From positions 1,364,001-1,428,000 of the forward strand of contig NZ_CP031230.1 of the NCBI RefSeq assembly GCF_003351785.1: a stretch of 64,000 nt of DNA. The letters run 5' to 3'. Both the position numbers and the translations under genes were made by a program. Below, piece by piece: positions 37,716 to 50,200 of this stretch. The DNA is from Sporosarcina sp. PTS2304 (GTDB taxonomy: Bacteria > Bacillota > Bacilli > Bacillales_A > Planococcaceae). The notes under the pieces are model-generated. The model was not told the DNA's origin, searched no databases, and saw only the letters and a program-made list of their open reading frames with translations. Numbering within the stretch: the first letter of the stretch is position 1; every line of letters starts with the position of its first letter.

Positions 37716-38984
37716 TTATAGATTTTCGATTAAAGCATCAGCGAATCCAGATGCTTTCACTTCTGTTGCATTGTCCATCAGACGTGCGAAATCGTATGTT
37801 ACGACTTTAGAAGCAATTGTTTTTTCGATAGACTTAGTGATCAAGTCAGCTGCTTCTTTCCATCCTAGGTGTTCAAGCATCATGACGCCTGAAAGAAGAA
37901 CAGATGAAGGGTTAACTTTATCTAAACCTGCGTATTTAGGTGCAGTACCATGAGTAGCTTCGAAAATAGCATGTCCAGTTTCATAGTTAATGTTTGCCCC
38001 TGGAGCGATTCCGATACCACCAACTTGTGCAGCAAGTGCATCAGAAATATAATCTCCATTCAAATTCATTGTAACTACTACATCAAACTCTTTTGGACGT
38101 GTCAAAATTTGCTGCAAGAAGATGTCTGCAATTGCATCTTTAACGATGATTTTGCCAGCTTCTTCAGCTTCAGTTTGTGCTTTGTTCGCAGCTTCTGTAC
38201 CTTCTGCATCTTTAATACGATCGTATTGCTTCCAAGTGAACACTTTATCGCCGAACTCTTCTTCAGCCAGCTCATATGCCCAACTTGCAAATGCACCTTC
38301 TGTAAACTTCATAATATTACCTTTGTGTACGATTGTTAAGGATTTACGTCCTTCTTCAATTGTATACTTCAAAGCCGCACGTACAATGCGTTTTGTGCCT
38401 TCTTCTGAAATCGGTTTGATACCAAGACCTGAAGTTTCAGGGAAACGAATATTTTTAACTCCTAGCTCTGTTTGAAGGAAGTTAACTAATTTTTTAGCTT
38501 CGTCAGTACCTTGTTGATACTCGATACCAGCATAGATATCTTCTGTGTTCTCACGGAAAATAACCATGTCACAATCCTCAGGACGTTTCACGGGTGAAGG
38601 TACACCTTCGAAATAACGAACCGGACGCAAGCACGTGTAAAGATCAAGTTCTTGACGTAATGCAACGTTCAATGAACGGAATCCTCCACCAATTGGCGTT
38701 GTAAGTGGTCCTTTAATCGCAATTAGATATTCCTCAATTGTCTCAAGTGTTTCTTTTGGAAGCCAATCACCTGTTTCATTGAATGCCTTTTCTCCTGCAA
38801 GAACTTCAAGCCAATTAATTTTCTTTTCACCGTTATAAGCTTTTTCAACAGCTGCTTCAATTACGCGAGAAGCTGCGTTCCAAATATCTGGACCTGTGCC
38901 ATCGCCTATAATGAAAGGAATCGTTGCGTGATCTGGAACGTTTAAAACACCGTTAGTTACTGTAATCTTTCCATCATTAGCCAT
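37716..38984 (-). CDS. icd: Isocitrate dehydrogenase (NADP)
   Basis: 422 residues, TCA-cycle oxidative decarboxylation of isocitrate. [12 protein letters not shown] and the phosphate-loop [22 protein letters not shown] are present, as is the metal-binding DxxxD segment ([10 protein letters not shown]). The ATG at 38984 follows AGGAGG; a reading 19 codons longer is not supported. Confidence 0.97.
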   Translation of the reverse strand: MANDGKITVTNGVLNVPDHATIPFIIGDGTGPDIWNAASRVIEAAVEKAYNGEKKINWLEVLAGEKAFNETGDWLPKETLETIEEYLIAIKGPLTTPIGGGFRSLNVALRQELDLYTCLRPVRYFEGVPSPVKRPEDCDMVIFRENTEDIYAGIEYQQGTDEAKKLVNFLQTELGVKNIRFPETSGLGIKPISEEGTKRIVRAALKYTIEEGRKSLTIVHKGNIMKFTEGAFASWAYELAEEEFGDKVFTWKQYDRIKDAEGTEAANKAQTEAEEAGKIIVKDAIADIFLQQILTRPKEFDVVVTMNLNGDYISDALAAQVGGIGIAPGANINYETGHAIFEATHGTAPKYAGLDKVNPSSVLLSGVMMLEHLGWKEAADLITKSIEKTIASKVVTYDFARLMDNATEVKASGFADALIENL

Positions 38985-39055
38985 TATTGATATCCTCCTG
39001 ATTTCAAAATCAGTGGGCCGGTATACGAGATACCGCCCCACAAATTTACTAGTTT

Positions 39056-40171
39056 TTATCGTTCATTGATTGGTACATACTTCTGCATACCTGGTCCTAC
39101 GTACTCAGCACGCGGGCGGATCAAGCGGTTGTTTTCGTATTGCTCTAGGATATGTGCAATCCATCCTGAAAAACGAGAAACTGCAAAAATAGGTGTGAAA
39201 ATATCATGATCGATGTCTAATGAATGATATACCGAAGCGGAGTAGAAATCAACATTTGGCGGCAATTTCTTTTCGCCAGTTACAATTGCTTCGATTTGTT
39301 CAGACATATTATACCACTTTTCTTCACCGCGAAGAGCAGTCAATTTCTTAGACATTTCACGTAAATGCTTCGCACGTGGATCACCAGAACGGTATACACG
39401 GTGACCGAAGCCCATGATTTTTTCTTTGTTTGCTAGCTTTTCACGGATGTACGGCTCGACCTTATCTTCATCACCGATTTCCATCAACATGTTCATAACC
39501 GCTTCGTTTGCACCGCCGTGTAACGGGCCTTTTAAAGCGCCGATTGCAGCAGTTACGCCTGAATACATATCAGAAAGTGTCGCTACACAAACACGTGCAG
39601 TGAATGTGGAAGCGTTCAACTCATGGTCTGCATGTAAAACAAGTGCTTTATTGAATGCTTCTTCCGCGATATCAGCAGGCTCTTCCCCAGAAAGCATGTA
39701 AAGGAAGTTCGCTGCATAGCTAAGACCTTTTTTAGGCGCTACTGGCTCTTGTCCTTTTCGGATACGCGCGAAAGCAGTTACAACTGTTGAAACTTTTGCT
39801 TGAAGTTTAATAGCCTTATTGTAGTTTTCTTCTGGCGACATATCTTCAGCTTTATCATCATATAATCCTAGAAGCGAGATTGCTGTACGAAGTGCTGCCA
39901 TTGGATGCACTTTGTCGATTGGATATGTTTTGAAGTGATCGATTACCCCTTGTGGAATTTCTGCATTATCTTCTAGTTGCTGTTTAATCTCAGCAAGCTC
40001 CTTTTCGTTCGGAAGACGCTTATGCCAAAGAAGATAAACAACCTCTTCAAAACTAGCATTATCCGCCAAGTCATCGATGCCATAACCTACGTATGTAAGA
40101 GTGTCATCGATAATTGAACTGATTTGAGTTTGTGCTGCAACGATACCTTCCAATCCTTTTGTTGCTGTCAT
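39056..40171 (-). CDS. citZ: Citrate synthase
   Basis: 371 residues, condensation of acetyl-CoA with oxaloacetate. The active-site His in [19 protein letters not shown] and the FGHRVYR segment are all present, with a C-terminal Arg region. The ATG at 40171 has AGAAGGAGAG upstream. First gene of the TCA operon, under a promoter with a cre-like sequence. Confidence 0.97.
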   Translation of the reverse strand: MTATKGLEGIVAAQTQISSIIDDTLTYVGYGIDDLADNASFEEVVYLLWHKRLPNEKELAEIKQQLEDNAEIPQGVIDHFKTYPIDKVHPMAALRTAISLLGLYDDKAEDMSPEENYNKAIKLQAKVSTVVTAFARIRKGQEPVAPKKGLSYAANFLYMLSGEEPADIAEEAFNKALVLHADHELNASTFTARVCVATLSDMYSGVTAAIGALKGPLHGGANEAVMNMLMEIGDEDKVEPYIREKLANKEKIMGFGHRVYRSGDPRAKHLREMSKKLTALRGEEKWYNMSEQIEAIVTGEKKLPPNVDFYSASVYHSLDIDHDIFTPIFAVSRFSGWIAHILEQYENNRLIRPRAEYVGPGMQKYVPINER

Positions 40172-40240
40172 GATATTCTCTCCTTCTCCCCAGTCTGACC
40201 ATCCCCCAGAAGCGAGGTGCAGAATGACGGCCATCTGCTA

Positions 40241-40268
40241 ATTATATTTTTATCTAAAACGCTTACAA
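40241..40268 (-). promoter_or_regulatory. citZ promoter with cre-like CcpA site
   Basis: Minus-strand TTGTAA, 16 bases, TATAAT. TGTAAGCGTTTTAG (40254-40267) overlaps the -35 and spacer and matches the cre consensus TGWAANCGNTNWCA at 12 of 14 positions. Glucose repression of citZ by CcpA is known in B. subtilis. Confidence 0.7.
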
Positions 40269-40354
40269 AATCCATTATAAGCAACTTTTACGGTTTTGTG
40301 AATGGTAAAGACGTTTTTTATTTATATTTATTCGAAAGGAATGGACAAATATAC

Positions 40355-41320
40355 ATGTTATCCATAGACAAAAAAAGTTTACAAACCTTTTCACGTCAAT
40401 GGTTACCTGCAATATCCATTGTACTTTTTATACTTATTATTCCGCCTATCGGTTTTGCAATAATTTTAGCGTTTTTTTCTGCTCCACTCGTAAATTCTTT
40501 AATTTCGTTAACAAAACTCCCTGCATTTTTAGCTACTCTTATCGTTATGAGTTTGCTAGCTTTTCTTTTATATTCATTTATTTTCTTACTAATTAACGGG
40601 CTTATTTCTGTAATTTGGGCAATAGAAGATCAACTGATTCTTATATTAGAAATGGTCGATGTAAAGGGCTGGAATATAAATGACATTGCTGAAAATCTCA
40701 TTCAATCCAGTCATGAGGCAGTTGAGGGATTCATTAGCTTTTTCCAAAAGTTCTTCCAACAATTGTTTAGCACATTTATGTTTATTATTGCTTTTTTTTT
40801 CGCTTTACGAGAAAGTGCAACGAATCGATTTTGGTTTTTAGTATACTTTCCAAAGAATTTCAGAACAAATGCAACTCGTGTTTTTTCTAAGGCCAGCCGG
40901 CTGATGGGACATTTCTTCTCAGTTCAACTCAGACTTTTTTTCGTTACCTTTGTACTTATGAGTATCGGATTCCGACTTTTACAGTTCGAGTCTTATCTCA
41001 CAAAAGCTTTTTTACTTTCATTAGTCGATAGTATCCCTTTTTTAGGAATCGGATTGGTGTTTTTACCGATGATCGCGTTTACATTTTATATTGAAAACTT
41101 GCAATTAGCTGTTGGATTGTTAATTTTATACATTATTTTATTAGTCACAAGACAGATGACAGAATCTTATTTATGGGCACATACTTTTAAATTACGCACT
41201 GTTCATTCATTTCTAATCACTGCTTGTGCTGTTTACTTATTTGGTATTTACGGAGTACTATTTCTACCATTTTTTCTTTTTTTAGCGTTAAAAATTAAGG
41301 AACATCCTACCTTTACATGA
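40355..41320 (+). CDS. AI-2E family membrane protein (YtvI-like position)
   Basis: About 321 residues with seven to eight hydrophobic segments, and the family's central amphipathic stretch (AIEDQLILILEMVDVKGWNINDIAENL). AI-2E/PerM proteins are membrane carriers of unclear substrate. In B. subtilis ytvI, a sporulation-related member, holds this place next to citZ. The ATG at 40355 has only a weak, distant GAAAGGA. Its end overlaps the convergent fxsA gene by eight bases. Confidence 0.78.
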   Translation: MLSIDKKSLQTFSRQWLPAISIVLFILIIPPIGFAIILAFFSAPLVNSLISLTKLPAFLATLIVMSLLAFLLYSFIFLLINGLISVIWAIEDQLILILEMVDVKGWNINDIAENLIQSSHEAVEGFISFFQKFFQQLFSTFMFIIAFFFALRESATNRFWFLVYFPKNFRTNATRVFSKASRLMGHFFSVQLRLFFVTFVLMSIGFRLLQFESYLTKAFLLSLVDSIPFLGIGLVFLPMIAFTFYIENLQLAVGLLILYIILLVTRQMTESYLWAHTFKLRTVHSFLITACAVYLFGIYGVLFLPFFLFLALKIKEHPTFT

Positions 41321-41696
41321 CTCGAATTTGACCATTTTTCATTTTGTTATACAGCCACTTCACGATGAATGGATACAAAATTTTGCGGGGACCGCTAAAT
41401 AACAGGAGCAATCCGATCAAGTCTGTCAAAAATCCTGGCATCAAAAGGAGCAAACCGCCAAATAATATGCATACACTATCGATCAAAGCCTTACCCGGAG
41501 TTTCTCTAGTTGTCATGCGGTGCTGTAGATCACGCCATGCTCTTAACCCTTGTTTTTTTGCTAGGTAAGCCCCACCAATTCCCGTTGCGATAATAATTAA
41601 TATGGTTGGAACAATACCGAGTGTCTTACCTGAAACCGTCAATAATGCCAATTCTGCGGTTGGTACAATAATGAAAAAAGTCACTAACCATTTCAT
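41313..41696 (-). CDS. fxsA: FxsA family membrane protein
   Basis: 127 residues with hydrophobic segments at about 5-25, 28-45 and 75-100. The FxsA core reads GIGGAYLAKKQGLRAWRDLQ, then the GKALIDSVCILFGGLLLLMPGF-type stretch. In E. coli FxsA relieves phage T7 exclusion when overproduced; its normal role is unknown. GGAGG is ten bases before the ATG. The gene follows the pyk terminator. Confidence 0.88.
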   Translation of the reverse strand: MKWLVTFFIIVPTAELALLTVSGKTLGIVPTILIIIATGIGGAYLAKKQGLRAWRDLQHRMTTRETPGKALIDSVCILFGGLLLLMPGFLTDLIGLLLLFSGPRKILYPFIVKWLYNKMKNGQIRVM

Positions 41697-41708
41697 CTAA
41701 AAACCTCC

Positions 41709-41745
41709 AAAAAGACCGCCCTCTCTTTTATGAGAATAGCGGTCT
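41709..41745 (-). terminator. pyk terminator
   Basis: AGACCGC / GCGGTCT arms with five T following on the minus strand. The fxsA ribosome binding site follows at once. Confidence 0.82.
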
Positions 41746-41752
41746 GTATGTT

Positions 41753-43513
41753 TTACAATACTTTTGCATGACCGTTATAAATAACGCCACTTGCAGCATC
41801 CATTGTAATATCACTGCCGTTTTTAATAACAGAAGTAATATTTTCTACACCTACAATTACAGGAATTCCTAAACTAAGACCAACTACTGCTGCATGACTA
41901 GTGAGTCCGGCCGTTTCCGTAATAATGCCACCGCATTTTTCAAGTGCCGCGTACATATCACGATCCGTTGCGTGCGTTACAATAATATCGCCTTCGTTTA
42001 CGAGTGATAATGCTTCTTTTGAAGAAGTAACAATTTTCGCTTTGCCAAATGCGATATTTTTACCGATACCTTGTCCACGACCGATCAAATCGCCAATGAC
42101 ATGAAGTTTCATTAAGTTTGTAGTTCCTGCTTTTCCAACAGGCACACCCGCAGTTATGATGACTACATCGCCATGTGTGACGTATTGATGTTTTACACTT
42201 TCTTCAACGGATTCTTGAAGAATACCGTCAATATCCAATGCTTTTTTCCCTACGATTGGATAAACACCCCAAATTAATGTCAGCTTATTACAAATCACTT
42301 CAGAACGAGTCACCGCAATAATCGGAACTCCTGGTCTATACTTTGCAATCATTCCGGCTGTCTGACCACTTTCTGTAGGAGCTAAAATTGCTTTTACATT
42401 CAAGTTAAGTGCTGTATAAGCAGCTGCTTGTCCTATCGCCTCTGTCAAATTACCTTCTTTTTCTCTTGTGCGAGTAGAGACTACAGACTTGAAATCCATT
42501 GACTCTTCTGTTGATAATGCGATTTTACACATAACTTTTACTGATTCTACTGGATATAATCCCGCTGCCGTTTCACCAGATAACATAATAGCATCTGAAC
42601 CATCCAAAATCGCATTCGCCACATCACTTGCTTCTGCACGAGTAGGTCTTGGGTTTCGTTGCATCGAATCCAGCATTTGTGTAGCTGTAATAACCGGTTT
42701 ACCGAATTGGTTACATTTCTTGATCATGGTCTTTTGTACTAGAGGCACTTCTTCAGCAGGTATTTCAACACCTAGATCTCCACGCGCAACCATCAATCCA
42801 TCAGATAACTGGAGAATTTCGTCTAAGTTGTCCACACCTTCTTGGTTTTCAATCTTCGGTACAATATGGATTTTTTCACCATCATTATTATCAAGTAATT
42901 CACGAATTTCCATCACATCAGATGCACGACGAACGAATGAAGCCGCAATAAAATCGACACCTTGTGTAATTCCGAATAGAATATCTTCTTTGTCTTTATC
43001 TGTGATACCCGGCAGTTGAACCGAAACATTCGGTACATTTACACCTTTATTGTCTTTTAATGGTCCCGCATTAATTACTTTTGTATGAATCAGACCATTT
43101 TCTTCATCTTTTCCTGTCACTTCAAGTTCAATTAATCCATCATCTAACAAGACAAATGATCCGCGATCCACATCTTTAATCAATTCTTCATATGTGACTG
43201 AAAAGACTTTATCTGTCCCTAGTACTTCTTCCATTGAAATATCGACGGATTGACCACGTACCAATTCAATTTGGCCGTCAGTCATTTTATGCGTACGGAT
43301 TTCAGGACCTTTTGTATCGAGTAAAATACCGATTACTTTGCCTTTTTCTGCTGCTGCTTTACGAATTCTTTCAATTCGTGTTTTATGTTCTTCTTGGGTG
43401 CCATGGGAGAAGTTTAGTCGAGCTACGTTCATCCCTGCGTCAATCAATTTCCCAAGCGTTTCATATGATTCGCTTGCTGGGCCGATTGTACACACTATTT
43501 TCGTCTTTCTCAC
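41753..43513 (-). CDS. pyk: Pyruvate kinase
   Basis: 586 residues. The usual A/B/C core ([14 protein letters not shown], substrate motif [23 protein letters not shown]) is followed by the extra C-terminal PEP-utiliser-like domain of about 110 residues seen in Bacillus enzymes ([20 protein letters not shown]). GTG start with GAGGAG nine bases upstream. It follows pfkA by 38 bases, as the glycolytic pair pfkA-pyk. Confidence 0.97.
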   Translation of the reverse strand: MRKTKIVCTIGPASESYETLGKLIDAGMNVARLNFSHGTQEEHKTRIERIRKAAAEKGKVIGILLDTKGPEIRTHKMTDGQIELVRGQSVDISMEEVLGTDKVFSVTYEELIKDVDRGSFVLLDDGLIELEVTGKDEENGLIHTKVINAGPLKDNKGVNVPNVSVQLPGITDKDKEDILFGITQGVDFIAASFVRRASDVMEIRELLDNNDGEKIHIVPKIENQEGVDNLDEILQLSDGLMVARGDLGVEIPAEEVPLVQKTMIKKCNQFGKPVITATQMLDSMQRNPRPTRAEASDVANAILDGSDAIMLSGETAAGLYPVESVKVMCKIALSTEESMDFKSVVSTRTREKEGNLTEAIGQAAAYTALNLNVKAILAPTESGQTAGMIAKYRPGVPIIAVTRSEVICNKLTLIWGVYPIVGKKALDIDGILQESVEESVKHQYVTHGDVVIITAGVPVGKAGTTNLMKLHVIGDLIGRGQGIGKNIAFGKAKIVTSSKEALSLVNEGDIIVTHATDRDMYAALEKCGGIITETAGLTSHAAVVGLSLGIPVIVGVENITSVIKNGSDITMDAASGVIYNGHAKVL

Positions 43514-43551
43514 TACATATCGCTCCTCTGTGTCTTGTAGACATTGACAAA

Positions 43552-44529
<978 letters not shown>

Positions 44530-44550
44530 TTATAAAACCTATGTAATATT

Positions 44551-44577
44551 GAAAAGATGCGGTTTCCCGCATCTTTT
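44551..44577 (-). terminator. accA terminator
   Basis: AAAAGATGCGG / CCGCATCTTTT with a 4-base loop overlaps the accA stop codon. Confidence 0.85.
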
Positions 44578-45529
44578 ATTCTGAAAACACACCAATTCCT
44601 CGGAATTTCTCGTAGCGGTTTTCTAGTAATTCATTGGCGGACAACTTTCCTAACGCTTCAAGAGATCTGCGCAATGTAAGACGAATTTCATTGGCTTGAT
44701 TATTTGGATCGCGATGTGCGCCGCCTAACACTTCTGGAATGATTTCATCAATAATATTCATCTCTTTTAAATCGGGTGCAGTAATTTTCATCGCTTCCGC
44801 TGCTTGTTTAGCTAATGTCGGATCTTTCCATAGAATAGAAGCTGCACCTTCTGGAGAAATAACAGAGTATGTGGAGTTCTCAAGCATATGAATATGATTT
44901 GCTACTCCTAATGCGAGTGCCCCACCACTTCCGCCTTCACCTATGACAATTGAAATTACCGGCACTTTCAATCCTGCCATTTCTACTAAATTTCTAGCAA
45001 TGGCTTCACTTTGCCCGCGTTCTTCTGCAGCTTTACCAGGGTATGCCCCTTTTGTATCTATAAAACAAATAATAGGACGATTAAATTTTTCTGCTTGCTT
45101 CATTAGGCGAAGTGCTTTACGATAGCCTTCAGGATGCGGCATACCGAAATTCCGTCTAACATTTTCTTTCGTATCCTTCCCGCGTTGATGACCAATAATT
45201 GTAATCGCTGTTTCCTCAAAAGATGCAATTCCTCCGACGATCGCCTCGTCATCTCCGAAATTCCGATCTCCATGAAATTCTATGAAATCTTCAAAAAGGT
45301 ATTGTATATAATCAGTAGTCGTAGGTCTCGCAGGATGTCGAGCCACTTGTACACGATCCCAAGGTTCCATACTTTCGTAAATGTCTTTTTCTAACTTCGC
45401 TAAACGATTTTTCAAATTGATAATTTCTGAAGAAAGATCTACATCATTTAATGCAGTATATTCTTCCAATTCATTAATTTTCTCGCGCAATTTTACAATA
45501 GGCTCTTCAAAAGCTAATGTTTTACTCAT
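44576..45529 (-). CDS. accA: Acetyl-CoA carboxylase carboxyltransferase, alpha subunit
   Basis: 317 residues. An N-terminal helical part contains [11 protein letters not shown], and a crotonase-like carboxyltransferase core follows ([29 protein letters not shown]). It transfers CO2 from carboxybiotin to acetyl-CoA with AccD. It overlaps accD by four bases (ATGA), giving the 1:1 subunits coupled translation. Confidence 0.97.
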   Translation of the reverse strand: MSKTLAFEEPIVKLREKINELEEYTALNDVDLSSEIINLKNRLAKLEKDIYESMEPWDRVQVARHPARPTTTDYIQYLFEDFIEFHGDRNFGDDEAIVGGIASFEETAITIIGHQRGKDTKENVRRNFGMPHPEGYRKALRLMKQAEKFNRPIICFIDTKGAYPGKAAEERGQSEAIARNLVEMAGLKVPVISIVIGEGGSGGALALGVANHIHMLENSTYSVISPEGAASILWKDPTLAKQAAEAMKITAPDLKEMNIIDEIIPEVLGGAHRDPNNQANEIRLTLRRSLEALGKLSANELLENRYEKFRGIGVFSE

Positions 45530-46398
45530 ACCGGACTAACCTCATTTCCCCCGTGTAGCTTAATAATTTTATGCAGCACTCCCGGCAAATCATTACGGTG
45601 AACGACCGCATCCACTTGTCCATGACTCAACAAAAACTCCGACGTCTGAAAATCTTCAGGAAGCTTTTCTCGTACAGTCTGTTCAATTACACGGCGTCCA
45701 GCAAAACCAATAAGAGCTTTTGGTTCAGCCAAATTAATATCTCCTACCGAAGCAAAACTGGCCGACACTCCACCAGTCGTAGGATAAGTCATAATGGATA
45801 TATATAACAAACCCTTTTCAGCATGGCGTTCTAAAGCTACACTCACTTTTGCCATTTGCATTAAACTCAATACACCTTCTTGCATCCGTGCGCCACCACT
45901 TGCAGAAAAAATCATCATCGGAATTCCTAATTGCGTAGCTTTTTCTACCGCTCTAGTAATTTTCTCTCCAACAACAGACCCCATGGAGCCCATACGAAAA
46001 TGCGCATCCATAATAGCAACTGCTATCTGTTTCCCCTGAATACGACCAGTCCCTGTTAATACTGCCTCGTTTAAACCAGTAGCTTCGGCATCCGCCATAA
46101 CTTTTTCTGTGTATGAAGGAAAATCTAAAGGATTTTCAGTTTTCAGGTGATTATCAATAGACTCAAAACTCTCTTCATCAAATAAATGTTCTACTCGCTC
46201 TTGAGCCGTCATTTTATAATGATGCTGACAAGAAGGGCAAACTTTACCGTTTTTTTGTAAATCCTTTGTTAAGATTACATGTTTACACTCCGGACATTTT
46301 GTCATAATACCTTCAGGTACATCACTTTTACTCTTTTCAGATGTCATTGTATGATTTTCTTCTTTTGTTTTCTTTTTAAATAATTGTCGGATACTCAT
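45526..46398 (-). CDS. accD: Acetyl-CoA carboxylase carboxyltransferase, beta subunit
   Basis: 290 residues. A four-Cys zinc ribbon (CPECKHV ... CPSCQHH) at about 35-57 precedes the carboxyltransferase core ([33 protein letters not shown]). The ATG overlaps the end of the GntR-type gene by four bases, so it is translated from the same message. Confidence 0.97.
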   Translation of the reverse strand: MSIRQLFKKKTKEENHTMTSEKSKSDVPEGIMTKCPECKHVILTKDLQKNGKVCPSCQHHYKMTAQERVEHLFDEESFESIDNHLKTENPLDFPSYTEKVMADAEATGLNEAVLTGTGRIQGKQIAVAIMDAHFRMGSMGSVVGEKITRAVEKATQLGIPMMIFSASGGARMQEGVLSLMQMAKVSVALERHAEKGLLYISIMTYPTTGGVSASFASVGDINLAEPKALIGFAGRRVIEQTVREKLPEDFQTSEFLLSHGQVDAVVHRNDLPGVLHKIIKLHGGNEVSPV

Positions 46399-47057
46399 TC
46401 AATTTCCCTTCTTTCTCCCTCAACTCGGTCTATCCATTGTTCATAACAAGCTATCGCCTGTTTTGTGTGCCCTGCCATCATTTCATCTAATAGCTCACTA
46501 ACGATTGCAATTTCTTCTTTTTCTGTAATAGCTATATCGTAAGATACACCGCTATACTGATTCAGTAAAAACCAGATTTTTAACGATAGCCGATTTTCAG
46601 TTGCAATAATCGTTTCACGAACTAAGTCTTCACGTAAAAAGCATGCATCTTCTTCTGCTAATTTACTTTGCATACCCTTCCATACCGGTAACATACGCAG
46701 TTCTAGTTTTTCCGTAACAGCCGTAATCGCCGCTCGTTCGTGAATCATTCTAGTTTCCACAACATCTTGAACAGATCGTGATTGCTGCATGATGAACATA
46801 GAAAGAACTTCTACTAATTGATGCTTTTTGAAATCGGATAGAAACGTACCTTCTCCACGCTTAGTTTCAATCAAGCCTAATAATTCCATGCTGCGCAATG
46901 CTTCACGGACCGCTGTTCTGCTAACCTGTAGTTTCTCCGCTAAATGACGTTCGGAAGGCAGTTTATCGCCGTATTGAATTCCTTGTTCTCGAATTAGCGA
47001 TTGCAGCTCTACGATAATATCCAAAAACCTCTTGGATGATGATTGTGAATTTTGCAT
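46395..47057 (-). CDS. FadR-type GntR-family regulator in the acc operon
   Basis: 220 residues: a winged helix at about 12-75 ([26 protein letters not shown]) and an all-helical FCD-like effector domain. It heads the operon with accD-accA and has a perfect FadR-type palindrome between its promoter and start. It is probably autoregulated and tunes malonyl-CoA supply. The ligand is unknown. AAAGGAG precedes the ATG. Its DNA-binding region is a textbook FadR subfamily match. Confidence 0.88.
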   Translation of the reverse strand: MQNSQSSSKRFLDIIVELQSLIREQGIQYGDKLPSERHLAEKLQVSRTAVREALRSMELLGLIETKRGEGTFLSDFKKHQLVEVLSMFIMQQSRSVQDVVETRMIHERAAITAVTEKLELRMLPVWKGMQSKLAEEDACFLREDLVRETIIATENRLSLKIWFLLNQYSGVSYDIAITEKEEIAIVSELLDEMMAGHTKQAIACYEQWIDRVEGERREIE

Positions 47058-47088
47058 TGGAGAACTCCTTTTTCATTCGTTCAACAAA

Positions 47089-47101
47089 GTGGTCAGACCA
47101 C
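47089..47101. promoter_or_regulatory. FadR-type operator
   Basis: GTGGTCAGACCAC is a perfect palindrome matching the TGGTnnGACCA-like GntR/FadR operator form. It lies a few bases downstream of the likely -10. Confidence 0.75.
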
Positions 47102-47110
47102 CTAGCTACT

Positions 47111-47139
47111 AGCATACAAAAAAGAATCGACTCCGTAAA
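47111..47139 (-). promoter_or_regulatory. Promoter of the fadR-accDA operon
   Basis: Minus-strand TTTACG, 17 bases, TATGCT. Spacing is ideal, but each hexamer matches only four of six positions. Confidence 0.5.
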
Positions 47140-47217
47140 GCATAAACATGAATTATCAAGAGATTTCTTTCTACATTTAGCGAACTGACTGAACGCTCGC
47201 TTTTATAAATCAGGTGA

Positions 47218-47259
47218 AATAATCAGTAATGACGCGGTTTGTTCATTACTGATTATGTT
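47218..47259 (-). terminator. dnaE terminator
   Basis: AATAATCAGTAATGA / TCATTACTGATTAT arms, just beyond the dnaE stop. Confidence 0.75.
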
Positions 47260-47279
47260 TTGCTATACATACTGTTTTT

Positions 47280-50200
47280 TTATTTATTTTGAAGAGAAAC
47301 CACTTTCATTTGATCAATAATTAATTGCAATGTTTGGTTTCGAAATTCTACACTGCCGGTTACGTGAACAAACTCCTGTTCCTTTATTTTACTGAATTGC
47401 ACATATTGTTTTGGAAATACTGTACAAGATATTTCCTGTGTTTCATCTTGAAGCGTAAAGAATGCCATCGCTTCCCCTTTTTTCGTTCGAATTCGCTTGC
47501 TAGACAAGATTAGGCCGATACACTGGACTTTTGTTCCTTGCCGCATATGATTCAGTGTAGAAATTTGTTGAAAAGGTTCTTTCAACTGTCGCTTGATCTC
47601 TTCAACAGGATGTTCAGACAGATAAAAACCTAATACATCCCGTTCAAAATTTAGCATAGTCATTTGATCCATCGAACCACCAGGTGTATATTTCGGGCGA
47701 GAATTAAATTGAAATTGATCACTAAACGTATCATCACCTATATATAACGCATGCGAGTGTGCAGCATCTATAGAAGCTAAGAGAACAGAACGTTTTTCCT
47801 CAAATTCATCTAATGCTCCTGCTTTGATTAATGGAACAATTGACTTTTCAGTAAAATTTTCTGCACCAAGCGAAACAGCCATTTCAAACATCGAAGACCA
47901 GTCGTCTCTTGCAGTAGCTAGTTGCTGATAGAAACTAAATGTTACTCCTTTGATGAGCCCTAATCCTAACCGAATGCCATTCCCCTCGACAGTATGTGAA
48001 TAGCGGCTACTTTTTACTGAAGGAGGATAAACAGCAATACCTTTTGCTTTAATTTCACGAATGAGTTCTGTTGTTTTCTCTTTACTTCCTGTTAGCGATG
48101 ATAAATAGGCTGCGTAAAAAATAGTCGGTTCATTCGCTTTAAAAAACGCTAAGCGATAAGAAATCAGTGTGTACGCCACCGCATGACTCTTCGGAAAACC
48201 GTAGTCTGCGAATTTGACAATTAAGTTATAGACGTTATTCGCTTTGTTTTGTTCAAATCCTTTTTTTATTGCTCCGGCAATAAAGTGTTGGCGTTCTTGT
48301 TCTAATACTTGTTGATTCTTCTTACTGATCGCACGCCGCAGTAGATCTGCCTCTGCCATTGTAAAGCCGGCAATTTCAACTGCGATTTTCATAATCTGCT
48401 CTTGATAGATAATAATACCAAATGTTTCCTCTACTATCGGTTGCAATTCCGGAATATCGTAATGAATAGGTTCTTGTCCATTTTTTCTCCGACTATAGAG
48501 CGGGATGAACTCCATAGGGCCTGGTCTGTACAATGCATTAACAGAGTATAAATCCTTTAAATTATCCGGTTGAATTGTTTGCAATGCCCGACGCATACCT
48601 GGGGATTCAAATTGAAATATACCAGACATGTCACCGGTTTTAAATAATTGATAGGTGGTCGAATCGTCCAATGGAATCGATTCGAAATGGATCGGTTGTT
48701 TAGTACGATACTCAATCATTGAACGGATTCTATCGAGTAAAGTTAAATTCCGTAATCCTAAGAAGTCCATTTTAAGCAATCCGACTTCTTCTACATCCTT
48801 CATAGCCCATTGCGTTAAGAACACTTCATCTGTACCTATTTGTAAAGGTACATAATTGACCAATGGTTTCGCCGCCAAGACAACACCTGCTGCATGAGTG
48901 GAAGCATTACGTGGTAAATCTTCTAAGCGTTCCGCGGCTTGTTGCCATAACGCTCTTTTCGGATCAACAGCAATCCAGTTTTGAAGTTTCTTGGATTGAC
49001 GAATCGTTTCGCTAAATGACTGACTGCTACTCAATTCGGAAGACATAAAACGGACTTCTTCAGGAGAAAAATCAAGAGCTCGCGCTACATTTCTCGCAAC
49101 AGCTTTTGTTGATAAAGTACCGAATGTAATAATTTGTGCCACATATTGTTTACCGTATGTGTCCGCTACGTAGTTTACTACTTCTGAACGACGGTTGTCC
49201 GCAAAATCTATATCTATGTCTGGCATCGTTACGCGTTCGGGATTCAAAAATCGTTCAAATAGTAAACCGTACCGAATCGGATCTACTTCTGTAATGCCAA
49301 GCGCAAAAGCGACTAACGAACCTGCCGATGAACCTCGACCCGGGCCGACCAAAATCCCCTGACTTTTGGCGTAACGTACATAGTCTTCTACTATTAAAAA
49401 GTAATCTGTAAACCCCATCTGTTCAATTATTTTCAACTCATGGCGTAAACGTTCAGCATACTCCGCGGGCAATGATTGAAATCGATGAGCCAAGCCTGCC
49501 CGGCACTTTTCAGTTAATACTCGAATCGTTGATTGGCCTTCTGTTACTGGAAACTTAGGTAGTTGAAATGGCTCCTTAGTAAAAGTTACGTTACAGGACT
49601 CCAAAAGTTCCGCCATCATACTTAGCCATTCCGGCCGATCGGCAAACCATACTTCAAACGTTTGTCCAGTGGGCAAATACGCATGACGAAAACGATTTTT
49701 AGGCTTTTTTGGATCATTTAATTTATATCCTTTGCGAATCGCTGTCGCCACTTCATACACTGGAAAATCTTCCGCATGTATAAAACGCGTCTCATGACAA
49801 GCCACGATCGAAAGGCGGCACTGTTCACTTAACTGGATAACTTGTTCTTCTTCCGTATGACGTGCTCCTCCTGGCCGGCTTATTCCTATATATGTAGACT
49901 CATAAGCACCTTCTGCCAAAAGCTCTATAGTTTCCACATTACGATAATGAGTCCAAGTGATGTGTGTTAATGCACATACGACTATGCACTCTTGTCGATA
50001 TGCTTGTAGCCAAGAAAGAGGCAAGTTTTCCTCTTCACGTGTAGAGATAGCACTGCTCATTTTCATTAGATTAGAGAAGCCTGTCTGATTTTTTGCATAA
50101 ACATAGACAAGTAATTCATGTTCATCCAAAGAGACTAAAACTGAAAGACCGATGACTGGTTGAATACCGTGCTTAGATAGCATGGCACTAAATGAACGCA

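Noticed and set aside
41313-41320. Overlap of the AI-2E and fxsA stops as a sign of sequencing error
   Set aside because: Both proteins end at family-typical positions. An 8-bp convergent overlap is unremarkable.
42468-43019. 183-codon open frame opposite pyk
   Set aside because: It lies wholly antisense to the conserved pyruvate kinase core, and I recognise no family motif in it.
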